Assembly: GCA_958295665.1 (NCBI GenBank)
Contig: OY282558.1
Location: forward strand, 65,894,789-65,958,788
Origin: Tipula vernalis
Taxonomy: Eukaryota; Arthropoda; Insecta; Diptera; Tipulidae
Length of the DNA: 64,000 nucleotides
Direction: 5' to 3'
Position 1 is the first letter of the stretch; every line of letters begins with the position of its first letter. The position numbers and the translations under genes are program-made. Shown here one piece after another: positions 46,406 through 57,329 of the stretch. The notes beneath the pieces are model-generated. The model saw only the letters and a program-made list of their open reading frames with translations. It made no database searches and had not been told where the DNA came from.

Positions 46406-48826
46406 CTAAATTAGAGGTATACCAAATCAAGTGGGTAATTTAATTTATCATAACGGAACTCAGAGTCCAAGAGCGGCTATTTTGGCCAGTTCGCAAATTA
46501 ATTTTATTCCCATTTCAGAGTTCATCTCCAGGGACTTGGTTGCAGTAATGGTAAAGGTTCTGGGTGAAAGAGGCAAACAGGAGGCTATAATAGCCTCCGC
46601 TTACATTCCTGGAGACTCAGAGTTAATACCTAAACTTGAAGTTAGGCGGCTCATAGCTTATTGCAAACGCAATGGGCTGGCCTACCTGATAGGATGCAAT
46701 GCAAAAGCGCACCACACGGTGTGGGGTAGTACGGACATCAATAACAGGGGTGAGTACCTTTTTGAATTTCTGATCTCAAATAATGTAGACATTGTCAATA
46801 GGGGAAGGAAATCTACTTTTATAAATGCGATTAGGCAAGAGGTCCTAGATTTGACACTTGCTAGTCCGCATTTCAGCGACTTGGTCAAAAACTGGCATGT
46901 GTCTGGAAAGGCCTCATTATCGGATCACTTGCACATCAGATTCGATTTGTCGGTTTAGACCATACAGCGGCAGGAAATCAGATTTCCAAAAATAACCGAC
47001 TGGGACTCTTATAGAGTCTCACTCGAATCAGAAATGCCCTCGGCTGGGGGGAACATAGAGTCTCCAGAAGGTTTGGAGATCTGCTCAAACCAGCTGCATA
47101 ATTCTTTACACTTGGCTTACGGGAACAGCTGCCCGGTTAAGCGAAGAAAGTCCACAAAGATGGTCCCTTGGTGGAACGGGACGCTGGGTAAACTGAGGAA
47201 AAAATCGAGAAGATTATTCAACAAGGCTAAACGCCCCGGTAAATGGGGCGAGTATAAGATGGCCTTGACGGAATATAAACTCGAACTAAGAAGATCCAAG
47301 AGGGCTACCTGGAGGAATTTCTGTAAGGGAATCATTGAATTGCCCTCTGCAGCTCGTCTCCAGCAAGTCCTTTCCAGGGATCATTCAAATGGTTTAGGAT
47401 TTCTCCAGAAGCAAGATGGGAGGTTCACTGAACACCGGAAGGAAACTTTAGAGGTACTGCTAGAGACCCACTTTCCGGATTCAGTAGTGGTAGGAACCCA
47501 AGAGGACCCTTATGATCCCTCAAGTGAGGTGGCCTATGCGCCTCACATATTGAGGAACTACTCTCCAGCCTGATCCAGATGTTTCGGGAAAGTTATGCTT
47601 TTAATTATATTCCGAAACTGTGGAGGAAGGTAAATGTGGTCTTTATACCAAACGGGGCGAAGGGGGGGGGAGGTCGTCCAGACACCCAGGCCAGGGCATA
47701 TCGGCCAATTCAGCCTCACATCGTTTCTGGACTATCAAATAAGAAGTGAGGTCCTTGGAAAAACTAGCTGCATCGGGACCAGTTTGCGTATCAAACTGGT
47801 AAATCCCCTGTGATGGCCCTTAGCGGTCTAGTCCAAAGGATTGAAAAAGCAGTGACATATAAAGAAATTGCCCTTTGTGCCTTTGTGGACATTGAGGGGG
47901 CGTTTGATAATACCTCCTATGGATCTATGAGAGGGCAGCAATGGAAAAAAAGGTTCCGCTTTCTACAATTAGGTGGATCCGTTACATGCTGGAACATCGT
48001 GAGATTACTGCCAGACTAGGTGGTGAGTCAGTAACCATCAGGGCCATAAAGCGCTGTGCCCAAGGAGGCGTACTATATCCTCTTGTTATTGACAGACTAC
48101 TGGTCCTTCTGAGTAGCCATGGGTTTGATGTCCAGGGCTATGCGGATGATGTGGCTATCATAATCAGAGGAAAGTTTGATGAGATCATTTCTGATCGCAT
48201 GCAAAATGCACTCAATATGACAGTGGTGTTACCAGGAAGAACTCAGTGTCAATCCAAACAAAACTGTCATTGTTCCTTTTACGAGGAGGAAAAAGCTTGC
48301 GCTTACAACTCCTTCGTTAAACTGTACTACTTTTTCTAGCGAGGTTAAATATCTAGGGGTTATCTTAGATCAAAAACTGAACTGGAACCAACATTTGTTG
48401 AAAGTTCAAAATAGAGCCACCAGGGCTTTCTGGGACTGTCAAAGGCTTTACGGGCGTACTTGGTGACTACAACCAAAAATTATCTACTGATCATTTCTTA
48501 CAATCATTACGCTTATGGTCACCTAAGCATCGGTTGCATGGTGGCCTAAAACTGAGCAGAAGGCAACGCAAACCTTATTGAATAAGGGTCAGCGTATAGC
48601 CTGTATCGATGTTATGGGCTCAATGAAATCATGTCCAACCACGGCGATGGAGTCACTTCTAGGACTGACACCGTTACACCTGCATGTTAAAAAGGATGCT
48701 GCAATTATGGCCCTGAAAATGCAGACAGAAGGAAATATCAAACCAGGCAATATGGTGGATCATCTGGCCCTCTTGGTTGGCCACTGCCTGCTCTCCGCTT
48801 GGTCGTCGCTGCAAAGAAGATGGTGA
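46275..48826 (+). pseudogene. LINE ORF2: APE endonuclease and reverse transcriptase
   Basis: It starts ATG at 46275 with AYITCLQINLHHAKASSDVF, a typical APE N-terminus. There are in-frame stops at 46407 (TAA) and 46956 (TAG), otherwise one frame to 47573. The APE motif reads GCNAKAHHTVWGS, where GDxNA is usual, so the catalytic Asp and Asn are changed; SDH is kept (SLSDHLHIRF). The linker WWNGTLGKLRKKSRRLF is conserved. Frames break around a G9 run at 47662. RT resumes with AFVDIEGAFDNTSY (47880) and YADD at 48139-48150. Confidence 0.88.
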
Positions 48827-48985
48827 TCTTCTCCGCTTCATTGTTCTTTTCCAGCAGTCCAGCGAAATGTGACCGATTTTATCACATGTCCCACATCTGA
48901 TTTTGCCGACACCGTCTCGGTATCTTGGTGCCGATTGGTCGGTGTTTATGACGGTGTCCCGGCTGTATTTCCCGCTTGTGCTCAC
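48810..48985 (-). pseudogene. CCHC zinc-knuckle gag-like fragment
   Basis: The minus frame contains KIRCGTCDKIGHISLDCWKR, a C-X2-C-X4-H-X4-C knuckle at about 48855-48900 followed by a basic KRRRS stretch. It abuts the 3' break of the LOA-like LINE in opposite orientation. It comes from some retroelement gag or LINE ORF1; the family cannot be assigned. Confidence 0.6.
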
Positions 48986-49555
48986 TGCAGTACTTCCGAT
49001 CCAACGCCTTTATAGTTTCGAGATATGCGACAAGATGTTTATCGTTTCAATGATTTAGATTGGCCATCATTTCAAATTGAAATTTGAAAATGCCGAAATA
49101 TGTTATTCCGTCGAATGTTACTGGCTTTAACTTAATCGAGTGGACAGTCCGAACGTCGTTCGGACTCAAGCCAAACTTCTAAAAGCTTTATGATTTTTAC
49201 AGTAAGTATAGTCTGGTAATATATAGAACAGTTTTAAGAAAATTTCCATTTCATTACGATAAACTTTGTGCTATTTACATTACATTACATTAATTTTTGG
49301 CACACCTCGTTTTGAGCAAAGGCTCATTCTCAACTCAGCTTACAACTTATGACCAAATTTTTTACAAATAACTTCTTATTTATATCACAGATTCCGGTAC
49401 AGCAAAAGACTCCGTTAACCGCTAGATTATTATATTATCCAGCATAAAAGGGAATCCCACCATCAGATATCTTGATTGCGCCCTGACCGCAATTTTGACT
49501 TTTATGTGCACAAATAGTTATAATTTAATTTAATTTTAAATTAATAATAAACTTT

Positions 49556-49559
<4 letters not shown>
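48986..49559. other. Non-coding stretch
   Basis: No coding similarity. It ends in an A39 run at 49560-49598. Confidence 0.5.

Positions 49560-49598
<39 letters not shown>
49560..49598. repeat. A39 homopolymer
   Basis: 39 consecutive A. It could be a retroposon tail or the slippage source of the neighbouring tandem duplication. Confidence 0.97.
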
Positions 49599-49600
<2 letters not shown>

Positions 49601-49817
49601 AACTATTAATTAACTTATTCTATTCTACTCTATAGGTGTCACCGAAACAACATTTTGACGTGATAACTTCTTACAACGCATGCTCAGAAAGTGAGTGATG
49701 AAAAAAAAAAAAAAAATTAACTATTAATTAACTTATTCTATTCTACTCTATAGGTGTCACCGAAACAACATTTTGACGTGATAACTTCTTACAACGCATG
49801 CTCAGAAAGTGAGTGAT
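49599..49817. repeat. 118-bp tandem duplication, near-identical units
   Basis: The block ttaactattaattaactta... starts at 49599 and 49717. Over about 100 bases the two units are identical, down to ctcagaaagtgagtgat; the first unit ends in a fresh A-run. On the minus strand each unit contains TGTTTCGGTGACACCTA, the same start as the LTR at 10300. Confidence 0.95.
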
Positions 49818-50335
49818 ACGAAATTTGGCCCTTGGTCGTGGGCAATTACTCAGCAACAATAAGCATTAGGCTTTAATTTAAAAATATGATTGCAAATTTT
49901 GTTTCTTAGGCTTCATGCCCCACGCATATTATGCCCCACGCAATAAATCCGCTCCGCGAACTTCCGATTTCGAACGATCTGTAATGCTTCAATCACCGTA
50001 GCGAGAGAACGTCTCATCTGATCGGAACAATTCTGGGGCCAATTGAAGCGTAAAGAAACTGTGGCAGTTAATTTATCATTATTCTCACTGCGTCTATCGT
50101 GTGTGCGCGTGTGTGTATGTGATTATGTTTGTTCGATTTGTTACATGCGATAAAAGTGGTCGTCAAATACTACATCGAATAATCGAACAGATTTTTCAAG
50201 TGGAACGCCCCACTCTACACATAAAATAAATACAAGCAAAAATTGGCAATTCAACATTTTTTATTAACTCAAAAAAACATATCAATATTACAAATACTAC
50301 TGTAAAATGGAGAATTAAAAAATTCCAGAATCATT
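49818..50335. other. 3' flank of class B copy 3
   Basis: Non-coding. It contains a short degenerate GT tract near 50100-50122 and a minus-strand AATAAA at 50265-50260, about 70 bases after the class B stop, which is a plausible polyadenylation signal. Confidence 0.5.
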
Positions 50336-50962
50336 TCAGTTTACGGGCACTAATTCAAGTTTGAAGCCAAATCCAATTTTCATTTTTTCCATTCCGAATA
50401 TACCTTGTGTGAATAAACCGAAAACTTTCCACATTCCAATCGGCAAAGATGGTGGCAAATCGATTAATACGTCTACCGTTTGCCGCTCAACCGGCCATAT
50501 ATCCCCTACCTTTGGCGGGCATGGTACCAATAATTTTGTCATATTGTACCAAAAACGGGATGGATTCACCAATTCCTTACACAAATCTAGAACATTCAAT
50601 CGAATTGGGCCTTCATTCCACGTCGACATTGCGTAAAACTGCGTTGACATTGACATTTGTAACAGCAGTTTGGGATCCATCCCTTTTAGACACTTGATGT
50701 GACCACCCATGATAACATTATCATCATCGACTTGTTCAAAAATGAAGCCATCTAATGAAAAATGCTCCGTAGCTGGTATAACACGTTTATCGATTTCGTA
50801 CGCTAAAACTTGATCGTCGAGAATTACCCGACATTTTTTGGACTAAATAGAAAACAACAAAAATAACAAAATCAAGCCATTTTAATTGGAATGTTCACAA
50901 CTTACCTCATTAAAATGAAATAAATTCAAATAAAATGTTAACAGCACGAAAATTAATTTCGT
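50336..50962 (-). pseudogene. Small secreted protein, class B copy 3, start codon ACG
   Basis: Exon 1 is at 50962-50906 and exon 2 at 50842-50336, with a 63-base intron between them. The position of the ATG in the sister copies reads ACG here (50962-50960), and no in-frame ATG follows until residue MGGH at 50710, which would leave no signal peptide. The rest is open and well conserved: SKKC, FEQVDDD, KCLKGMD, LCKEL, RFWYNMTK and CPPKVGDIW. Either a recently disabled gene or a non-AUG start (inference). The class B protein has four core Cys and is presumably extracellular. Confidence 0.85.
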
Positions 50963-51081
50963 TTTCCTACTTGATTTTGATCGGTTCAATCTTTCCAACT
51001 CGCAGATTGATTTGACTGCACTATTCAATATTAATGGAGAACATGAGATTGGAAAAGTTTCGTTTAATTGATTGCGATACG

Positions 51082-51088
51082 TGTTTAC
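51082..51088 (+). promoter_or_regulatory. Conserved TGTTTAC motif upstream of class B copy 3
   Basis: TGTTTAC within gatacgtgtttacttgcta lies about 120 bases upstream of the (mutated) start. The same block stands at the same distance in the other two class B genes. TGTTTAC fits the forkhead-factor consensus; the binding role is inference. Confidence 0.35.
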
Positions 51089-51089
51089 T

Positions 51090-51849
51090 TGCTATATGTA
51101 GGTGTAAAATAATATCAATCAATTAATCAATGGAAAATTATATCGTGCATGTTCCTACGTTGTTTTGTTTTCAAAAGTAAAATGAGGCTGGATTTAAAAT
51201 AACAACAATTTACAAGAACAACCAACTATTAATTTTAACTTTACCCCGTCCCCATCTTAAGGGGGAGGTATATTCATAGAAATAGGTATATAATATGTAA
51301 CTTTTGTAAATGGGTTAGTAGTTCAACCAGCTGTTTCTATACAAATGAATAGTCACTACTCTGTTGTGGGATTTGCTCGAAACGAATCATAGGACCGTAC
51401 TTTTTAAAGACAACGAAAATAGAGTTGTTACTGTCAATGGTGATTGCTGCAGTGGTATGCTGCGCGACTTTTTGCTAAAAAAAGTGGACGAACTAAGTGT
51501 GGAAGGACTTTAGAATAAAAAACATTTATTCCTTAGAATGTAGTTAATGTAGCCATAAAATTAGCACATCTTATTTTTTTACTTGTCATTGTTTCCTATT
51601 AAAGTTTCAAAGTAGTCGGACTACGGGGTCAAGGGTATTTCATACACACTTTTGGGGGAAATTCAAATGTCTAAATAAACAGTAGAAAACACTGTAGAAT
51701 ATCTGGGATTTCTGGGTGAAAAACTAAACCAATTGATTTGTACAAGCTTCTTTTGAAGTCAGCTTTACACCATTATGAGAATTTTGCAGAGATCGAAACT
51801 AATGGTAGTCGCATTAGTTATTGACAGTAGAGAGTGGAATCAATCATCT
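51090..51849. other. 5' flank of class B copy 3 and non-coding DNA
   Basis: The first about 90 bases are shared with the flanks of the other class B genes. The rest shows no recognisable feature. Confidence 0.5.
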
Positions 51850-52330
51850 GATCAGGTAGGCAGCATCTCGTGATGCGCAATTCCCTTCCAATGCCACGAA
51901 ACCTTACGTGGCGTCAATCCGGGATTTGCCACCGTTTGTGCAGCTTCATCCATCTTTGACCACCATCTTCCTCGCAGATTATTGTCTTAAGAGCCCTACT
52001 TCTTATCGCCTGTTATCAATCCTTTTAAAAATGGTTTGGATTCTTTTCGCTGCAGCAGCGATTCACATACGTCGATCCATTAAATTTTTCACGTTAATTC
52101 ATGTGGTATCCAAATATCGAGCTTCTTTTTGTACCCAACCTTTTGCAAATGGTTCAAAATTATGTTTTGGTCAATAGATGTTGTAAGATGAAATGTGGCG
52201 GTCTTCCTCAATTTTTGGGAAAATTTCATCGACTTCATGACCAAAGTCATACGACTCTAAAGCCATCTATTGAAAACAATGCTACAAACTTTTTCCTAAT
52301 TGGCCATACTCCAGAATGTCATATGCATAT
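51850..52330 (-). pseudogene. Mariner transposase fragment
   Basis: The minus strand from about 52190 reads VGYKKKLDIWIPHELT, CESLLQRKESKPFLK, LITGDKK (first catalytic Asp), then NNLRGR, SKMDEAAQTVA, PGLTPRKV and HEMLP. This is the mariner catalytic domain around TGDEKW, with a stop replacing Trp and small frame changes. Part of the helix-turn-helix region lies at 52200-52330. The C-terminal half with the later Asp residues is missing. Confidence 0.85.
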
Positions 52331-52704
52331 CATTTAAGGATCGTTAAGCATTTAAGCATTTTCTCTTGTCTTCTTAGATTTTTGTGTTTTTTTTTTTTTT
52401 TTGTAATTCTTTCTACCAAATCATCATTTATTTTATCCTTGAAATCCACGATGTCCTGAAAGTTAGCTCGTTGTGTTTGGAAGAATGGGAGTGTATAGAA
52501 TTAGGTATTGTAGCGGTGGTAGCGCAGTAAATTAAAATCTCGCTTGACAACAAAAAAGCTTATATCTGTAATAGGCAAGGGCCATGGCTTTCAATGGCTT
52601 TGCTCAATAGTACATTAAAATGGAAGGCGTAAAGAGCACTATTGTATAACGAGTATGAAAATTTGAGCGCTATGGTGATGAGAAATATTCAACATTAGTG
52701 GAAA
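52331..52704. other. Non-coding spacer
   Basis: Contains a T-run near 52387-52402. At 52513 ggtggtagcgcag resembles a pol III A box but no B box follows. Confidence 0.4.
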
Positions 52705-54110
52705 CTAAGTAAGAAACTGAGTAGCAGCACTGTCTGTTAGCGAACAACCTTTGTTTATATTTTTGTGCCTGCTGTTGTCGATAAATCGCAAACAATATGC
52801 AGATATGCGCCTTATTTTGTTGTACGCTGAGACCTTGTTAAATACTTCTGAGAGAGAATGTGTTTCCGTTATAATGATCACTAGCACTACTTTCTCTTCC
52901 AGTTCTGATTGCACCTGCTGCTGTACTTCTGGTAGATTGTCTTCCGAATTGTGGGCTAGGGGTGTCTCCCATTGCGATATTGTTGTTCCCAGGAACTGCG
53001 GCCCGTACCACCATAATTTGTTGCTGATGAGTTCTTTAGGTGTTATGTCACGTGAAGCAACATCCGCCGGGTTGTCTTGAGATTGCACGTGTTGCCATGT
53101 CGTTGATGGTAATGTCTTCTTGATGGTTGAGGTTATATTTGCTACGAATGTTTTAAACCGGCTTTGGTCGCCCTTGATCCAGCAAAGTGTGGTAGTTGAA
53201 TCGGACCATGCGTATTTAATACAGCTGCATTTAGTTCGAGGCGGGAGATTGATAGCTTTGTTTTGATTGGAGCAACTCGTGTTTTAGATATTAGCAGCTG
53301 AGTTGTTACTTCGCCGGAAGCATCTATGGTGCGGCAATAGACAGATGCAGCGTAAGCATATTCTGAGGCATCAGCAAATCTGTGCAGTTCCTTTCGTCCT
53401 ATTGTTCTTGTGTTCACCCATCTCGGTATTCTTATATTTAAAATTTCACTTAGTTCATTCTTATAATTTTGCAATTTGGTTCGTATCTTCTCTGGTAATT
53501 GTTCATCCTAGTTTATTCCGGTTATCCATACTTCCTGCATCATAATTTTGGCCATGATTATTATTGGTGACAGCCATCCTACAGGGTCGAATAACTTTGA
53601 TGACTCAGATAGCATTGAGCGTTTTGTGGGCTGGTTGTTAGTGAACTGCAAGCGGGCTATATCGAAATCAAAAAAATCTATTTGCGGGTTGTATAAAATC
53701 CCCAGAGTTTTAATGCAATCGTTTAGTTTGATTTGAATATTCCCATCGGCTCATTGCTCTTGGAGGATTTGAGTTGTTATTTAGGGCGTGTTGGATTAGG
53801 ATTTAGAGATTCGATTTAGGACTACTTCTACATAATATTCGTTGGTAGTCTCGGTCTTTTTTATTAATTCATACTTGGCGATACATTTTTTCAATGTCGG
53901 CAGTCATCACAACTTTATGTTTTTGCCCACGCAGTAATATATCGGCCAGCTCTTCCTGTAGTTTGGGACCGGTCATCATGATGTCATTTAAGGATAGTCC
54001 ACTTGTTGTTTTGGAAGATGCATCAAACACTACTCGGAGCTTGGTTGTTGTGCTGTCTTCTTTGATCACACCATGATGAGGTATGTAATATATGTTTTCA
54101 GCAGTTGTGG
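52705..54110 (-). mobile_element. BEL/Pao retrotransposon fragment (RT, RNase H, integrase start)
   Basis: Read from 54110 downwards: RT entry TTKLRVVFDASSKTTSGLSL and VMTADIEKMYRQV (54069-53869). RT end and RNase H follow in broken frames (FDPVGWLSP-like region near 53590, then WITG), then IPRWVNT and ELHRFADASEYAYAASVY, SRLELNAAVL (53474-53142). The integrase start is DNPADVASRDITPKEL and LWWYGPQFL (53088-52705). All are diagnostic BEL/Pao blocks. Gag, protease, most of integrase and both LTRs are missing. Confidence 0.9.
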
Positions 54111-54137
54111 TTTAATTTGATGTATTCTCGCATAAAT

Positions 54138-54605
54138 TTATGATACCATCATGTTTTGTACATGTTGTAAACCAAAAAAGGCGCTGGTGTTTCTACCTCG
54201 CTGGGAAACGCGCCTAGCACGATTGCACTTTCGCCGGAGCAATGCAACTTCCTCATTCCGCCAGTAGGCCGGTAGGCGTCTTGGGTTTAACCTTCTTTTA
54301 GGCATTGTAGCGTTACATGCACTGATAATGCTGCCTACTAACTGGGATGCCTTGGTGTTAGCGGTATCCGTCAGGTTAGAGTCACGGAGCATAAACCTAA
54401 AGATGTCCTCATCGAAAGCGTTTGTCTTCCATCCCGCAATTTGTATACTATTACTTGGGTGTATCCCATGGGGTTCACAGGATGGCCTGGTGGTCACTGT
54501 GCATGTAAAAGTCGCAAATTTCCCAAGTTATTCCTCTCCTCCAGAGAGATTCACTAACAAACGATAGGTCTATAATAGAACTAGCATTACCCCTGCTGAA
54601 TGTAT
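54138..54605 (-). pseudogene. R1-type LINE endonuclease/linker fragment
   Basis: The minus strand starts near 54605 with a decayed endonuclease end (SIIDLSFV and HSDHQAI in one frame). It is followed by the frame 54497-54138: GWKTNAFDEDIFRFMLRDSN, ISACNATMPKRR and LPAYWRNEEVALLRRKCNRA, RRVSQR. The YWWNxEIxxLRxxCxxARR block between endonuclease and RT is characteristic of R1-clade LINEs. It abuts the BEL/Pao fragment. Confidence 0.8.
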
Positions 54606-54648
54606 ATGCAGAGTCGGTGTGTGTGTGGGGGGGGGAGGGGTGAGGGAC

Positions 54649-54654
<6 letters not shown>

Positions 54655-54728
<74 letters not shown>
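54655..54728. repeat. (TG)37 microsatellite
   Basis: 74 bases of uninterrupted TG, preceded by a G-rich stretch at 54627-54648. Confidence 0.98.
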
Positions 54729-54729
<1 letters not shown>

Positions 54730-54919
54730 TTTGTTATACGCGAATTAAATGGTTGTCATTTTCTACTGTGCACTACACACAACGCACTACATAAAATAAA
54801 TATGTATAATCGAAAAAATTGCAATTCAACATTTTTTATTCACTCAAAAAAGCATATCAATATTATGAATACTACTACAAAATGGAGTATGTATTCAAAA
54901 ATTCTAAAACCATTTCAGT

Positions 54920-55550
54920 TTACACAGACACAAATTCAAATTTGAAGCCAAATCCAAATTTCGTTTTTTCCATTCCGAATGTACCTTGTGTCATTAAAAA
55001 GAAAATTTTCCATGTTCCAATCGGGAAAGATGGTGGCAAATCGATTAATACGTCTATCGATTGCCGTTCAACCGGCCATATATCTCCTACGTTTGGCGGG
55101 CATGGTCTAAATAATTTAGTCATGTTGTACCAGAAACGGGATGGATTCACCATTTCCTTACACATATCGAAAATATTCAATCGAAGTGGCCCCTCATTCC
55201 ACGTCGACATTGCGTAAAACTGAGTAGAACCTGACATTTGGAATGGCAATTGGGGGTCCAGCGATTTTAGACACTTGTAGTGACCACCCATGATAACAAC
55301 ATCATCATCGACTTGTTCAAAAATGACGTCATCTATTGAAAAGTGGTCCGTAATTGGTATAACACGTTTATCGATTTCGTACGTCAAAAATTGATCGTCG
55401 AGAATTACCCGACATTTTTTTGACTGAATAGAGAACATCAAAATCATCAAAATCGAATAATTTTAACTGCATCGGTTACAGCTCACAACTTACCTCATTA
55501 AAATGAAGTAAATTCAAATAAAATGTTAACACCACGAAAATTAATTTCAT
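54920..55550 (-). CDS. Small secreted protein, class B copy 4 (2 exons, 186 aa)
   Basis: Exon 1 (55550-55494) encodes the leader MKLIFVVLTFYLNLLHFNE and ends at GTAAGT. Exon 2 (55423-54920) starts SKKCRVILDDQFLTYEIDKR and ends TAA. The open frame continues upstream of 55423 into the intron, so the ATG at 55450 is not the start. Four Cys (SKKC, YKCLKS, DMCKE, RPCPP) probably form two disulfides. Class B has no intron after the CPxxVG motif, unlike class A. A minus-strand AATAAA about 75 bases past the stop could serve polyadenylation. The only fully intact class B copy in this window; function unknown. Confidence 0.88.
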
Positions 55551-56169
55551 TTTCCTTTTTGATTATGATCGGTTCAATTTTGCAAATTCAGGTTAATTTA
55601 GCTGCACTACTCAATATGGACTGAAAATACGAGACCGCAAAAATTTCATTTAATTGAATGGTTGCAATACGTGTTTACTTGCTATTGGTCTAAAATAATA
55701 TCAATCAACAAATCAACGCAATATTATGTCGTGCATATTCCTAAGTGGAAAATTACTTTATTTACTGACAGGAAATGATTACGCGAATAAATTTTCAGTC
55801 AGCCCAACCGACTGTAAATGTTGACCTTTATTTTTTTATATTTAATAGAAGTTTTTATAAAAAACACCCACCCTAATTAGGGGACGTGTACCTGTACAAA
55901 TAGGTTTAGGTTTAGGTGGCGGTCCACTAGAACCAGGCATAGGCACAAAAATGGTCCATAGCCATTTAGATAGGTTTATAATGTGCAACTTTAGTAAATG
56001 CGCTTATAGTTCAACGTGTAGGTTAAGAAACAAGCTGTTTCTGTACTCTTCGATTGTAAAAGTTATTTGGGATTCTGATCCCATTTCCATTGAACATTAT
56101 AATAAATATCAGAAAAATCGGTTTAGAGCACACGTAAAATGAAGAAGTTTAAATGAAAAGAATAAAGAG
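55551..56169. other. 5' flank of class B copy 4
   Basis: About 200 bases are shared with the flanks of copies 3 and 5. The remainder is AT-rich with no gene; a 63-codon frame at 55951-56142 is not recognisable. Confidence 0.5.
55672..55678 (+). promoter_or_regulatory. Conserved TGTTTAC motif upstream of class B copy 4
   Basis: In gcaatacgtgtttacttgcta, about 122 bases upstream of the ATG. Confidence 0.35.
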
Positions 56170-57030
56170 ACGAAACTTCACCAACCGCCAACTCAACCCG
56201 CAATTCAATCACCAATTAAAATTCAAATCAAATTTCAAATCAACCCTTAACCTTAGCCTAAATTATCTCCAAATAATTCCCAAACCAAACCCCTCACCCG
56301 ATTCCAACGCAAGCAAAACCAACCCCAACTCAACTTCAACTCACCTTAGCTCGAACCAAATCTCAACTCCATCGCTCAACCCCAACTCAACAACTTAGTC
56401 GACAACAACACAATTTATTTATTTTAACTTAACCCCAAACGCAGCACACGTCTTAATTCTTTAAAGCTCAAGCTAATATTCAACTTAACCCATAACCCAA
56501 CTCAAACAAATCCACAACAGAACCCCTCACTAAGCCTCAACTCAACAACAACTCAGCCCGCAAGTCAAACCCAAACTCAATCTCTAAACCAGTACGGTCT
56601 GAATACAGCATGAGCCTATGAACTCATCTCAACCCTAATTCAACCTCTAACTCGACCCCACCTCAACCTTCAACTTAACCCCAAACTCAACATTCAACTC
56701 AATCCTCAAATCAACGCGATTTGCGACCAAAACTACATTCGTACGTAAACGCAAATCAACCCTCACAGTAACCTCAAATAAACTCCCAACTTAACTGCTG
56801 ACTCCTACACAACTCAATTCCATCTCAACTTGAACTCACCCCTATAATTGTTATCCAACTCAACGTTAATTTGATCTGCAAACCTGCCCTTAAATAATGG
56901 TCATATTCATGCCTACCTAAAACTACACGCGTATATGAACTCATTTCAAGCTAACTCTAATTCAACCGTCAACTCAAATAAATCTCCAGCTGAACTGATC
57001 ACTTAGTACTAACTCGATCGCCAAACCACA
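56170..57030. repeat. Degenerate CAACTCAACCC-type repeat, tract 2
   Basis: Same composition as 39.56-40.31 kb. It ends directly before the errantivirus-like relic. Long open frames here are a by-product of the sequence bias. Confidence 0.85.
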
Positions 57031-57039
57031 TCGGGAAAA

Positions 57040-57310
57040 TCGGTATACTTTTCAATCTTAGATTTGATATATGGTTCTTATCAAATTCCAATCGACGAAA
57101 AAATGCTCCTTCCGCGTTCCAGCGTGCGTAGAACAATGTCCTACAGGATCAATTTGGCGATATATGTCACGTGCACTTAAATGATAAATTATGGTGGGAT
57201 ATAACATAGATAACCACATACAGAATCTTAATAAAGTAGTCATGATATTGTTACATTTCAATCTGAAAATCCAACTAGATAAATGTGAATTTCTAAATAG
57301 GAAACCAGTA
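57040..57310 (+). pseudogene. Errantivirus/gypsy RT fragment
   Basis: It reads YFSILDLIYGSYQIPIDEK and, after a scrambled segment, NLKIQLDKCEFLNRKPVW. These are the start and end of the RT palm region; the YxDD block between is lost. About 100 bases later the env-like sequence begins, so the remaining pol is deleted. An old endogenous copy, not functional. Confidence 0.7.
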
Positions 57311-57329
57311 TGGAAATAGCTGTAGAATC

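Larger units (their letters stand above)
45880..48826 (+). mobile_element. LOA-like LINE (ORF1 end plus ORF2), degenerate
   Basis: The base composition turns abruptly GC-rich at about 45,860. The end of ORF1, the endonuclease and RT of ORF2 and the C-terminal segment follow in order. The C-terminal block LLGLTPLHLHVKKDAAIMAL and the GYADDVAI palm resemble LOA/Jockey-group elements of flies and mosquitoes. It is truncated near 48,826 where a minus-strand CCHC fragment begins. Confidence 0.85.

Noticed and set aside
52505..52690. Second SINE (ggtggtagcgcag A-box-like start)
   Set aside because: No B box at the expected distance and no A-rich tail.
54600..54794. Cys/Val-repeat frame
   Set aside because: Direct translation of the (TG)37 microsatellite.
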